Of a stretch of 64,000 bases of DNA, positions 27,933 to 35,300 are shown piece after piece; position 1 is the stretch's first letter, and every line of letters starts with the position of its first letter. Origin of the DNA: Pseudoalteromonas sp. H105. Lineage in GTDB: Bacteria; Pseudomonadota; Gammaproteobacteria; Enterobacterales; Alteromonadaceae. A program made the translations under genes and the position numbers. Location of the stretch: the NCBI RefSeq assembly GCF_001469215.1, contig NZ_LOFH01000001.1, positions 186,001 to 250,000 of the forward strand, read 5' to 3'. A model generated the notes under the pieces. That model was given only the letters and a program-made list of their open reading frames with translations, did not search any database and was not told the origin of the DNA.

Positions 27933-28754
27933 ATGTGCCGCCTTTTTAAGCTGCATCGCAGTGGTTTTTATGCGTGGTTAAAAAAGCCTTTAAGCAATAG
28001 AGCGCTTGAAGATAATCGCTTGTTGAAGCTCATTAAAGCGTTTTATGTAGCCAGTGGCGGCACATATGGTAGCCCTTGGATACATGCAGACTTGCGCGAA
28101 GCTGGTGAGCGGTGCAGCGTAAACCGTGTTGCTAAGATCATGCGACACCATAAGCTTAAAGCACAAATAGGGTATAAGCGTCGCCATCTTAAAGGCGGTA
28201 AGACATCGCGGATTGCAGATAACTTATTAGCGCGTCAATTTAACCCGCCAGCGCCGAACCAGTCGTGGGTGAGCGACATAACTTATATAAGAACCTATGA
28301 AGGTTTTTTATATGTGGCAACAGTGATGGATTTATTCTCTCGGCGCATTGTGGGCTGGTCGATGGATAAAAATATGGATAAGCAGTTGGTGATAAATGCA
28401 CTGTTGATGGCTGTATATCAACGTCAACCGAAGGCTGAGGTAATGGTACATAGTGACCAAGGTAGCCAATACGGTAGCGCTGACTATCTCGCATTTTTGA
28501 AAGAACATAATCTTATGCCTTCGATGAGTCGAGCTGGGAACTGTCATGATAATGCAGTTGCAGAAAGCTTTTTTGCGACAATTAAAAAGCGAATAGTTAA
28601 GCGTAAGATATACTCGACACGCGAAGATGCGAAAGCTGAGATATTCAATTTTATAGAAATGTTTTACAATCCAAAAAAGCGCCACTCACATACAGGCGGT
28701 GTTTCACCTGCTAAGTTTGAAGAAGCGTATTATTCTGAATTAAAAACTGTCTAG
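27933..28754 (+). CDS. IS3-family OrfB (DDE transposase domain)
   Basis: 273 codons from the ATG; the frame continues upstream to the slippery site, so the active product is the OrfAB fusion. After an HTH_21-like region (GTYGSPWIHADLREAGERCS), the rve integrase core shows the DDE triad in SDITYI, HSDQGSQYGS and NAVAESFFATIK. No frameshift or internal stop is seen. It catalyses transposition of this element. Confidence 0.93.
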   Translation: MCRLFKLHRSGFYAWLKKPLSNRALEDNRLLKLIKAFYVASGGTYGSPWIHADLREAGERCSVNRVAKIMRHHKLKAQIGYKRRHLKGGKTSRIADNLLARQFNPPAPNQSWVSDITYIRTYEGFLYVATVMDLFSRRIVGWSMDKNMDKQLVINALLMAVYQRQPKAEVMVHSDQGSQYGSADYLAFLKEHNLMPSMSRAGNCHDNAVAESFFATIKKRIVKRKIYSTREDAKAEIFNFIEMFYNPKKRHSHTGGVSPAKFEEAYYSELKTV

Positions 28755-28905
28755 TGAAAGCTGGGAAATCCATATAGGTAAACCCTCCTGAATATATAGT
28801 GCCTGAAGACCCTAAAGTGAGTGTTAATAAAATGCTTAAGATTGGAAAACCAATAAGAGATACTGGCCAAATCAAAAGTACATCTTTATTTCTCAAATCA
28901 TCCAT
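28755..28905 (-). pseudogene. Membrane-protein fragment cut by the IS3 element
   Basis: On the minus strand an ATG at 28905 opens MDDLRNKDVLLIWPVSLIGF, then a hydrophobic stretch and GGFTYMDFPAFT before the IS end. It reads as the first 50 residues of a membrane protein with one helix (about 9-30). The continuation is not recognisable beyond the element. A GTTATAC sequence 18 bases before its start may be an integron core site, making it a possible cassette gene. Family unknown. Confidence 0.45.
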
Positions 28906-28937
28906 ATTTGCAGAAGTTCCATTTACGTATAACGAGA

Positions 28938-29075
28938 CTGTAGAATAACTCCAACAGCCGAATTCAATTAAAAAACGAGCTCCTGTAATTAACTCTAAGC
29001 GCTTTTAAAGCATTAGGTAATGCATTTGGAACCCATAAAACAGGCTGATTTTCTTTAAAAAGAGTAATTCTACAG
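28938..29075 (-). repeat. Long imperfect palindrome, possible second attC
   Basis: CTGTAGAATAACTC (28938-28951) and GAGTAATTCTACAG (29062-29075) are inverted with one mismatch, and a GCATTA/TAATGC hairpin lies near the centre. On the minus strand it ends at GTTATAC, close to the integron core consensus, just ahead of the next open frame. The middle is not well paired, so this is a weaker candidate than the neighbouring attC. Confidence 0.35.
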
Positions 29076-29174
29076 CCTCAACGCAGTTGTAACCGGCTAA
29101 TAATAGTTGGCTAAAATTTGTGAGGCACGAACAAAGCCAACTGTTATTTGTCCGTGTTTACGACTTTGTTAAGC
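29075..29174 (-). repeat. Integron attC site (100-bp imperfect palindrome)
   Basis: On the minus strand it begins with GCTTAAC (fits RYYYAAC), which contains the stop codon of the gene at 29169, and ends GTTGAGG (GTTRRRY with one deviation). Outer arms GCTTAACAAAGTCGTAA and TTACAACTGCGTTGAGGC pair imperfectly; inner arms AGTTGGCT and AGCCAACT pair perfectly around TTTGT...ACAAA. This pattern of bulged arms around a conserved pair of core sites is characteristic of gene-cassette recombination sites. Confidence 0.7.
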
Positions 29175-29597
29175 GTACTGGGGCACATTTCTATTGCTAA
29201 ATTCACTTTTAGAAACTCGACCATTTTTCAGTTTGCAAATTAAAACTGCGTCATATAGAGGGTCATGCCCGTACCAAACACCAATGTTTTCCATATGAGC
29301 TTTGTGAAGTTGGTAAGCTTTTTCATTAAATCTGTAATTAATTGACAACTCCGCAACCTGAATGTCATTTATGGAAGTCCCAGATGTGGTTGTTATAATT
29401 GAAACGGCTTTTTCTCTTAATTGTCTGATTTCGTTATCGAGCTCTTTCGAAGCGTTACTATTTGAATTAAGGAGATCTATCTTTAGAATCTCTCTTCCTT
29501 CACGTTCACAGAAAGCATACCCTTCAGCTAAAATGTTGCAGAGACCACTGACAGCATGATGCCCGATATTATGAACTGCTGATTGAAACCTACCCAT
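29169..29597 (-). CDS. Hypothetical protein in an integron-type gene cassette
   Basis: 142 residues from the ATG at 29597 preceded by GGAGAG; a longer frame to 29660 runs through the core site and is unlikely. The product begins MGRFQSAVHNIGHHAVSGLC and has a mid coiled segment rich in Glu and Lys (ASKELDNEIRQLREKA), then a region with ENIGVWYGHDPLYDAVLICK. No membrane segment, no family recognised. The gene starts 12 bases after GTTAAGC and its stop codon lies in the attC core, a geometry that fits a single-gene cassette. Confidence 0.6.
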   Translation of the reverse strand: MGRFQSAVHNIGHHAVSGLCNILAEGYAFCEREGREILKIDLLNSNSNASKELDNEIRQLREKAVSIITTTSGTSINDIQVAELSINYRFNEKAYQLHKAHMENIGVWYGHDPLYDAVLICKLKNGRVSKSEFSNRNVPQYA

Positions 29598-29608
29598 ACT
29601 CTCCGTAC

Positions 29609-29615
29609 GCTTAAC
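29609..29615 (-). other. Integron insertion core site (GTTAAGC)
   Basis: On the minus strand GTTAAGC matches GTTRRRY and lies 12 bases before the cassette gene start. It may be the attI-cassette junction. The preceding DNA has a GCGTCGCGCA/TGCCGACGC hairpin, so it could instead be the end of another attC with a decayed far core. Confidence 0.5.
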
Positions 29616-29660
29616 AATTTTATAGTGCGCGCGTCGCGCATCTTTCTGCCGACGCCACAC

Positions 29661-29799
29661 TCATGTATTTAATAAGTCTTTTTTAACAAATAACTTAACT
29701 CATTGCCAGCTATAATTATTTCTTGGTACTAAAGATTGTCAGGCAAGAGAAAATGCGCTCGTCGCTCATTTTCTTGAATATGGGAGCACAACAGTAAGA
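29661..29799. other. Intergenic DNA, possible attI region
   Basis: AT-rich and without a gene. A hairpin CAAGAGAAAATG (29744-29755) and CATTTTCTTG (29767-29776) is present. In an integron this stretch between the cassette start and the divergent LexA-boxed promoter would hold attI and the cassette promoter. Confidence 0.35.
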
Positions 29800-29815
29800 C
29801 TGTGTATTTATCCAG
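29800..29815 (+). promoter_or_regulatory. LexA (SOS) box candidate
   Basis: CTGTGTATTTATCCAG matches CTGT-N8-ACAG with one change, and lies 20 bases before an ATG on the plus strand. Integron integrase genes of many proteobacteria carry such a box at their promoter, and this one points away from the cassettes as an intI gene would. No other SOS gene follows. Confidence 0.5.
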
Positions 29816-29834
29816 TTTATTTATTGGTGATAAC

Positions 29835-29873
29835 ATGAGGACCCGCTCCCAATTTTTTAAATTATATTGCTGA
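29835..29873 (+). pseudogene. Twelve-codon start fragment, possible intI remnant
   Basis: ATG with MRTRSQFFKLYC and a stop. It begins where an integrase gene would start relative to the LexA box and core site, and its first residues vaguely resemble IntI N-termini, but it is far too short to identify. It is followed by the second palindromic repeat. Confidence 0.2.
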
Positions 29874-29904
29874 TTATATGTTGGAACGTCAGCTCTGATA
29901 AAAC

Positions 29905-29959
29905 AGGACAGTCACAATTTATGCGCAATACCAACGGGGTTGAAATATATGTCTGTCCT
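29905..29959. repeat. Short palindromic repeat, copy 2
   Basis: AGGACAGTCACAATTT starts the element and CTGTCCT (29953-29959) closes it. It shares the AGGACAG(N)CACAA end with copy 1 at 24761 and marks the right side of the accessory island. Confidence 0.6.
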
Positions 29960-30026
29960 TTTTTGAAGCCGATGTAACTTAACAGGCTTAGCAAAGTTCA
30001 CGAGGTTGATTTTTTGTGCTTTGGTT

Positions 30027-30047
30027 TTTAACCTTTAACCTTTAACC
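30027..30047. repeat. Heptamer tandem repeat (TTTAACC)3
   Basis: Three consecutive TTTAACC units, then a degenerate TTTTATC, just past the ldhA stop codon. Possibly slipped-strand material; no known function. Confidence 0.6.
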
Positions 30048-30073
30048 TTTTATCTTTGACCTAGCACCTAGCC

Positions 30074-31063
30074 TTATTTCACTTCATTACTCAGCGGTTG
30101 GTTATTGGCAAACTCAATCGCGTTATTAATAGTGGTGTGAGCTATTTCAGTGAGTGCTTCTTTGGTGAAAAAGCCTTGGTGACCTGTCACTAATACATTG
30201 GGAAAGCTCACTAAACGTGAAAATATATCGTCTTGCATGATTTCGTCGCGGCGGTCTTTAAAAAAGAGCTCTGATTCTTGCTCGTAAACATCGAGGCCTA
30301 AGTAGCCTAGTTTTTTACTTTTGAGTGCATTGATACAGGCTTTACTGTTGACCAGCGCGCCGCGTGAAGTATTGATAAGCATCACCCCTGGCTTCATTTT
30401 ACTAAAGGCAGTCTCATCAATTAAATGGTGTGTTTGCTCATTGAGCGGGCAGTGCAAAGAGACCACGTCACTTTGGCCTAGCAATGTATCAAGGTCGCAA
30501 AGGGTATAATCACCTTGTTCGGCGTAGGGGTCGCACACTAAAACATTGGCACCAAAGCCGTTAAGAATGTTGACCAGTGCTTTACCTATTTTACCGCAAC
30601 CTATAATGCCAATCGTTTTTTTGAATAAGTTAAAGCCTAATAGGCCGTTTAAATCAAAGTTGTCTTCACGTATGCGGTTGTATGCTTTATGAGTTTTACG
30701 ATTTAACGTAAGCATCAGTGCGATGCAGTGTTCGGCTACTGCTTGAGGGCTGTATGCGGGCACACGGCACACTTTGATTCCATGGTGCTTTGCTGCTGCT
30801 AAATCTACATTATTAAACCCAGCACAACGAAGTAGTATGCATTTTACACCGTGTTCAGCTAACTGGTTTATCACTGCCTCGTTGACCACATCGTTAACAA
30901 ACACACAGACCGCATCAAACCCTTTGGTTAAAACAACACTTTGCTCTGTTAGCGATTGCTCAATATACGAAAGTGTAATACTGGGTTGATTTTCTAAGCA
31001 GGCGTCAAAAAATGGGTGCTCATATTTTTGCGAACTGAAAAGCGCTATTGTTGTTTGCTTCAT
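30074..31063 (-). CDS. ldhA: D-lactate dehydrogenase-like 2-hydroxyacid dehydrogenase
   Basis: 329 residues from the ATG at 31063. The catalytic domain has CAGFNNVDLAAA, the NAD-binding domain GIIGCGKIG at about 152-160, INTSRGALVN, and the C-terminal block DVYEQESELFFKD with VLVTGHQGFFTKEAL, which is characteristic of fermentative LdhA. It reduces pyruvate to D-lactate with NADH. Its start lies 44 bases inside the glutathione peroxidase gene, so the two are probably cotranscribed. It forms the right border of the accessory island. Confidence 0.9.
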   Translation of the reverse strand: MKQTTIALFSSQKYEHPFFDACLENQPSITLSYIEQSLTEQSVVLTKGFDAVCVFVNDVVNEAVINQLAEHGVKCILLRCAGFNNVDLAAAKHHGIKVCRVPAYSPQAVAEHCIALMLTLNRKTHKAYNRIREDNFDLNGLLGFNLFKKTIGIIGCGKIGKALVNILNGFGANVLVCDPYAEQGDYTLCDLDTLLGQSDVVSLHCPLNEQTHHLIDETAFSKMKPGVMLINTSRGALVNSKACINALKSKKLGYLGLDVYEQESELFFKDRRDEIMQDDIFSRLVSFPNVLVTGHQGFFTKEALTEIAHTTINNAIEFANNQPLSNEVK

Positions 31064-31541
31064 CAAGGGTACTCTCTATTACCATTTTTAAGGTTTCGGG
31101 CTTAGTGCGCGGTGCATAGCGCACAGATAACTGACCCTGAGAGTTTATTAGAAACTTTGTAAAATTCCATTTTATTGCACGATTTTGCGCAATGCCTCGG
31201 GTCTGTGCTTTTAGGTAACTAAATAATGGGTGGGTGTCTGGACCATTTACCATTACTTTACTAAACACAGGAAAACTAACATTGAATTGCTCTTGATAAA
31301 AGCGCTTTATATCGGCATTTTCAATGGGTTCATTGTGGTCAAATTGATTACATGGAAATGCCAATATGGTAAATCCATGGTGTTTGTACTGCTGATATAG
31401 TTTTTCTAAAGCCATCAACTGTATTGAAAAGCTACATTTACTGGCTGTATTAACGATTAATACGGTGTTGCCTTTTAACTGACTCAGTGCAAAATCTTCG
31501 CCGTTATTAAGGGGAGCGCTGAATTGATATATGCTATCCAT
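31020..31541 (-). CDS. Glutathione peroxidase family protein
   Basis: 173 residues with the peroxidatic Cys36 in NTASKCSFS (usual form NVASKCGFT), then FTILAFPCNQFDHNEP, and WNFTKFLI near residue 145: Cys, Gln, Trp and Asn of the tetrad are all found. These thiol peroxidases reduce lipid and hydrogen peroxides with thioredoxin or glutathione (BtuE type). The C-terminal 20 residues overlap the ldhA start in another frame. Cytoplasmic or periplasmic location is not indicated by a signal. Confidence 0.9.
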   Translation of the reverse strand: MDSIYQFSAPLNNGEDFALSQLKGNTVLIVNTASKCSFSIQLMALEKLYQQYKHHGFTILAFPCNQFDHNEPIENADIKRFYQEQFNVSFPVFSKVMVNGPDTHPLFSYLKAQTRGIAQNRAIKWNFTKFLINSQGQLSVRYAPRTKPETLKMVIESTLDEANNNSAFQFAKI

Positions 31542-31663
31542 AGTGTACCTATTGTTTGCCGTCCATGAAGAAATTTGATGAAGTCTTTTTCATTCGCTTT
31601 TTGTCTGTTCGGTTGAGATAATCAAAGTATCTTTTTAAGTTACCACTGAAATAGGTCAATTTT

Positions 31664-32545
31664 ATGTCAATGAATGTTTCGTTTATCGGTTTAGGTGTAA
31701 TGGGGTATCCCATGGCAGGTCACCTTGCTAACGCGGGTCACACAGTGTCGGTTTATAATCGTACAACGGCTAAAGCGCAGCAATGGGCAGGGCAATTCAA
31801 AGGTGAGGTCGCGCTAACACCGGCACTTGCAGCGCAAGGTGCTGATATTGTCTTTATGTGTGTCGGTAACGATGACGATTTACGCTCAGTTGTATACGGC
31901 GAAGACGGTGTGCTTGCTGGTATGGCCGAGGGTACTATTTTAGTTGATCACACAACGACCTCAGCGGAGGTGGCCCGTGAAGTATCAGCAAAAGCGGCAC
32001 TTCAACATGTGGCGTTTATTGATGCACCGGTATCAGGCGGTCAAGCGGGCGCTGAGAACGGGGTTTTAACGGTTATGGCCGGTGGTGATGAAGCCGTCTT
32101 TGCTAAAGTACAACCCGTAATGGCTGCGTTTAGCCGTTTTAGCCAATTACTGGGTGAAGTAGGCGCTGGTCAACTATGTAAAATGGTAAACCAAATATGT
32201 ATTGCAGGTGTTGTGCAGGGTCTTGCTGAAGGACTGCATTTTGCCAAGCAAGCTGGTCTTGATGGTGAAAAAGTAATCGAGACTATCGCAAAAGGTGCGG
32301 CAGGTTCTTGGCAGATGGAAAACCGCCATAAAACAATGTTAGCGGGTGAGTATGAATTTGGTTTTGCTGTGGATTGGATGCGAAAAGATTTAGGTATCGC
32401 ACTCGATGAGGCAAAAAATAATGGGGCAACCTTGCCAATGACTGCCACAGTTGATCAATACTATGCGGATGTTCAAGCGCTTGGTGGTGGGCGTTATGAC
32501 ACGTCTAGCTTACTTGCACGCATTGAAGCGTTACATAAAAAATAA
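31664..32545 (+). CDS. NAD(P)-dependent beta-hydroxyacid dehydrogenase
   Basis: 293 residues: Rossmann motif VSFIGLGVMGYPMAGHL at the start, VDHTTTSAEVAREV, the substrate-binding IDAPVSGGQAGAENGVLTVM near 120, and the catalytic lysine in GAGQLCKMVNQI (about residue 170). This is the 3-hydroxyisobutyrate dehydrogenase / tartronate semialdehyde reductase group. Valine breakdown or glyoxylate-related reactions are possible; no mms or gcl neighbours help decide. Single gene, ends in a terminator. Confidence 0.88.
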   Translation: MSMNVSFIGLGVMGYPMAGHLANAGHTVSVYNRTTAKAQQWAGQFKGEVALTPALAAQGADIVFMCVGNDDDLRSVVYGEDGVLAGMAEGTILVDHTTTSAEVAREVSAKAALQHVAFIDAPVSGGQAGAENGVLTVMAGGDEAVFAKVQPVMAAFSRFSQLLGEVGAGQLCKMVNQICIAGVVQGLAEGLHFAKQAGLDGEKVIETIAKGAAGSWQMENRHKTMLAGEYEFGFAVDWMRKDLGIALDEAKNNGATLPMTATVDQYYADVQALGGGRYDTSSLLARIEALHKK

Positions 32546-32552
32546 TGCGCAG

Positions 32553-32582
32553 ATTGCCCTCATTGTATAAAGTGAGGGCAAT
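32553..32582. terminator. Terminator between convergent genes
   Basis: ATTGCCCTCA and TGAGGGCAAT form a perfect 10-bp stem around a 10-base loop, between the dehydrogenase stop and the sbcB stop. Confidence 0.7.
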
Positions 32583-32607
32583 TGGTTGATTCAATTAAAT
32601 GGCTTTG

Positions 32608-34053
32608 TTACATGCTCTGAGCATAGTTATATAACGCTTTTAAAATGGTTAGATTCTTTTCATTATCGTCATGTTCATGGGCGAGATTTTCAAGTGTAAT
32701 CATAAAGTCTTGTGCGCTGATCGACGGTTGATCTTCACCATGCATTAATTTGCTTTGGCAGTATTGGCGCCATTGCTCTAGTTCATCCTGATTTAGAGAT
32801 TGTGGCCAGTTACGGGCGCGATATTTAAATAACAAGTTATCAAATTTCTTATCTTCAAAATCTAATTGCATACCCGCTAATTGCTCAGGGCTGGCATCAC
32901 GTATAATGGCAAACTTGGCTTTATCGGCATGACTTGTGAAGCCGTCATACAGCATGTAATCAGTATTTGTTGTTGAACCGTAGTCAGGGCTGTCGTTAAA
33001 TACTTCGGTCACTTTATCTCGTAGGCTAGGGCTGGCCTTTAATATGGCGAGGTTTTTTAAGCATTGCTCTCTATCAATACCAAGTCGTGCTGCGTTTTCA
33101 GGCAATAAGGTTTTAGCGGGCGCTAAAATAGGGCATTTGTTTAAATGTACGAGCTTTAAACCGACGGGGAGCTCGCCTTCGCCAAGTTCAGTGCGTTTTG
33201 TATAAAGGCGTGTCCTTAAGTCGTCAACAGATAAATCAATTAGTACCTGCGGGTCTTCAGTTAAGTTAAAACACACCACGGCATTTTTGTTAGTAGGATG
33301 AAAACTCATGGGCGCAATCCAGCTTGTGCAGCCTTGCGTAGCAGGTATACGCGATGAAGTATGCACCAGCGGTGTCATGTTAAATACATCAACTAATTCA
33401 GCCAGGGCTTTTTTATTTCGTAAGCTAAAAAAGAATTGGTAGAGCTTAGGTTGCTTTTCTTTTATAAGTTTTGCCAATGCAATAGTGGCCGTTACATCAC
33501 TCAGTGCATCATGAGCCGCTGCGTGTTCAATGCCGTTCGCAACGGTTAAATGTTCTAATTTAAAGCTCGGGCTGCCATCTTCTTTTAATGGCCATTCAAT
33601 GCCTTCAGGGCGCAGTGCATAACAGGCACGAACTAAATCTATTATGTCCCAGCGACTGTTATTATTTTTATATTCACGCTCGTATGGGTCATAAAAATTA
33701 CGGTAAAAGCTATATCGGCTTACTTCGTCATCAAAACGAATACTGTTATATCCAGCTACGCAGGTATTAGGTACACTAAATTCAGCATGAATTTTGGCTA
33801 TAAAGTCCGCTTCAACTAAGCCTTTTTGCATTGCAATTTGCGGGGTTATGCCTGTGATCAAACAGGCTTCAGGGTGAGGCAAATAATCCGCCACAGGTTT
33901 ACAATATTCAATTAGTGGCTCACCAATAATATTTAAATCAAGATCGGTACGAATACCCGCAAACTGGCTTGGCTTATCCTTTTTTGGACTCGCCCCCCAT
34001 GTTTCATAATCGTGCCAGTAGATTGTTGCTTGATTTTGCGCTTGATAAGCCAT
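32608..34053 (-). CDS. sbcB: Exodeoxyribonuclease I
   Basis: 481 residues, usual ExoI length. The DEDDh exonuclease core has Asp15 and Glu17 in WHDYETWG, NSIRFDDEVSRYSFY, and HAAAHDALSDVTATI with the catalytic His and Asp near 185; the SH3-like and C-terminal helical domains follow. It digests single-stranded DNA from 3' to 5' and takes part in mismatch repair and recombination. It stands alone, transcribed away from the duplicated-gene region. Confidence 0.94.
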   Translation of the reverse strand: MAYQAQNQATIYWHDYETWGASPKKDKPSQFAGIRTDLDLNIIGEPLIEYCKPVADYLPHPEACLITGITPQIAMQKGLVEADFIAKIHAEFSVPNTCVAGYNSIRFDDEVSRYSFYRNFYDPYEREYKNNNSRWDIIDLVRACYALRPEGIEWPLKEDGSPSFKLEHLTVANGIEHAAAHDALSDVTATIALAKLIKEKQPKLYQFFFSLRNKKALAELVDVFNMTPLVHTSSRIPATQGCTSWIAPMSFHPTNKNAVVCFNLTEDPQVLIDLSVDDLRTRLYTKRTELGEGELPVGLKLVHLNKCPILAPAKTLLPENAARLGIDREQCLKNLAILKASPSLRDKVTEVFNDSPDYGSTTNTDYMLYDGFTSHADKAKFAIIRDASPEQLAGMQLDFEDKKFDNLLFKYRARNWPQSLNQDELEQWRQYCQSKLMHGEDQPSISAQDFMITLENLAHEHDDNEKNLTILKALYNYAQSM

Positions 34054-34469
34054 TTAAAAACCTTTTAAGTGAGCTTGGCGCGGTTGATATTTCGCCAAGT
34101 TACTAAATTTATTAATTACTTAGATTATGGCATATGGGTAGGGCAGTTTATAGTGGCTTTACCACAACTTTGTTTTTTCTTGCTTGGGTAAAACAGTTCC
34201 AAAAAAGGCTATGTGCTTACCTCATTGAAAACAATATGCTTTGCTTAATCTGAAAATGATAGCGGCATTTGAGAGTCACGTATTAACAATTTTAATATGT
34301 CTATTTAGCAAAGGATGCGCTAGGTTAATTCTTTTAATATTAGACTAAGGTCTATAGGTTAATTTTATTCATCTATTAGGTTTGTTTTTATCGTTTGTCG
34401 AAATTGAGCTGACACTCTAAAGTTCAGTTGTCGGCAACAAAGACGGCGTAACTTAATAGGAATATAAGC
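34054..34469. other. Intergenic region with start of direct repeat
   Basis: No gene up to 34351. From 34352 it is nearly identical to 37780 onward, covering the promoter and leader of the small secreted-protein gene, including the GTTGTCGGCAAC hairpin before the start codon. Perfect conservation of this leader in both copies suggests either recent duplication or a functional 5' region. Confidence 0.6.
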
Positions 34470-34877
34470 ATGAAACTTTCACTAATCAAATCTATCGCAC
34501 TTGGCTCACTTTTAACTTGTTCAGCAGCTGCAATGGCAGGTGGTAGTGACTATAAGTTAATGGTTATTGAGCAGGCAACAGCATCACAGCAGCTTGAAGC
34601 GTCATTTAATAGCTGTGTATCAAACGTTAAGTTAAAAAATTACACGCAGGCAGAGGCCATTTGTACACAAGCCATTGCATTATTAAAAGACAGTGATGGT
34701 CCAAAATTTAAAGTACGCCAGTTAACTTCGTTTGCATTAAGTAACCGTGGTGTGTCACGTATTATGGCTAAAAACGACACTGCGGGTTTATCTGATTTAT
34801 ATGAAGCTGCACAAATCTCTAACAGCAAGTTGGTTTCGCATAACCTAAACCGTGCTAAAGAGAGTTTATCTTTGTAA
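34352..34877. repeat. 526-bp direct repeat, copy A
   Basis: Aligned without a gap with 37780-38305; differences are a few scattered substitutions such as T/C and A/G. It includes about 118 bases of upstream DNA plus the entire gene at 34470. Copy B is 3428 bases downstream, on the far side of the M9-like peptidase gene. Confidence 0.92.
34470..34877 (+). CDS. Small secreted helical-repeat protein, copy A
   Basis: 135 residues with a signal peptide cleaved after AMA (residues 1-23: MKLSLIKSIALGSLLTCSAA and so on). The mature part has a TPR-like pair of helices (NSCVSNVKLKNYTQAEAICT, then the RQLTSFALSNRGVSRIM helix). Two cysteines near 48 and 64 could form a disulfide. It is a near-identical duplicate of the gene at 37898, differing at about four residues (for example Thr/Glu at 58, Ala/Val at 113, Glu/Lys at 132). 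Periplasmic or secreted; function unknown. Confidence 0.8.
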   Translation: MKLSLIKSIALGSLLTCSAAAMAGGSDYKLMVIEQATASQQLEASFNSCVSNVKLKNYTQAEAICTQAIALLKDSDGPKFKVRQLTSFALSNRGVSRIMAKNDTAGLSDLYEAAQISNSKLVSHNLNRAKESLSL

Positions 34878-34904
34878 TAGCTAGCCTAGAAATTATTATT
34901 AGAA

Positions 34905-34933
34905 AGCCACGTCGGTTAGCCACGTGGTTTTTA
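34905..34933 (+). terminator. Terminator after copy A
   Basis: CCACG and CGTGG arms with TTTTTACTTTTT after. Weaker and less perfect than its counterpart after copy B. Confidence 0.6.
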
Positions 34934-35300
34934 CTTTTTAGCACCTCGTACACGTCTTACTTTCTCGTTACCTTCAGCTTGATACCGTATTATTCATTTC
35001 TTGTTACAACGTAAATTGAAGCAAAACTCATTTTGCATGCCCTCATTTTGTTTAGATTATAAACGCCAATTAATATATTGTATACAATTTACATTATACC
35101 AATGTTTGTGTTACATATACCGTGTTGAACTTAGTATGAGCGTTAATTGGGTTTTCTGTGTATGCGTAAAAATACTCAGTGAGGCTTAAAGATTATGGCT
35201 AGTTATGGAATGAACACGCCCTAAAGTACTGTTTACCTGGTCATTAAACATTATCGCTATCAGCATCTTAATTTAAATACAATAATAAGAGGAAACTCAT
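34934..35300. other. Intergenic region before the metalloprotease
   Basis: AT-rich, no gene supported. GAGGAAACTCAT before the ATG at 35301 provides the ribosome binding site. A 62-codon frame at 35001 has no Shine-Dalgarno sequence and atypical composition. Confidence 0.5.

Larger units (their letters stand above)
27559..28754 (+). mobile_element. IS3-family insertion sequence (about 1.2 kb)
   Basis: CTAGACA at 27559-27565 and TGTCTAG at 28748-28754 are the terminal inverted repeats; the right one contains the orfB stop. Inside are orfA and orfB with a slippery A6G. Both frames look intact, so the element should be active. The bases flanking each end (TTG and TGA) are not a target-site duplication, which suggests a deletion or recombination next to the element after insertion. 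Confidence 0.9.

Noticed and set aside
29800..29873. SOS-regulated umuDC or polymerase gene after the LexA box
   Set aside because: Only twelve codons follow before a stop; no umu or polymerase homology.
35001..35189. 62-codon frame before the metalloprotease
   Set aside because: No ribosome binding site, cysteine-rich random composition, AT-rich intergenic position and no terminator.
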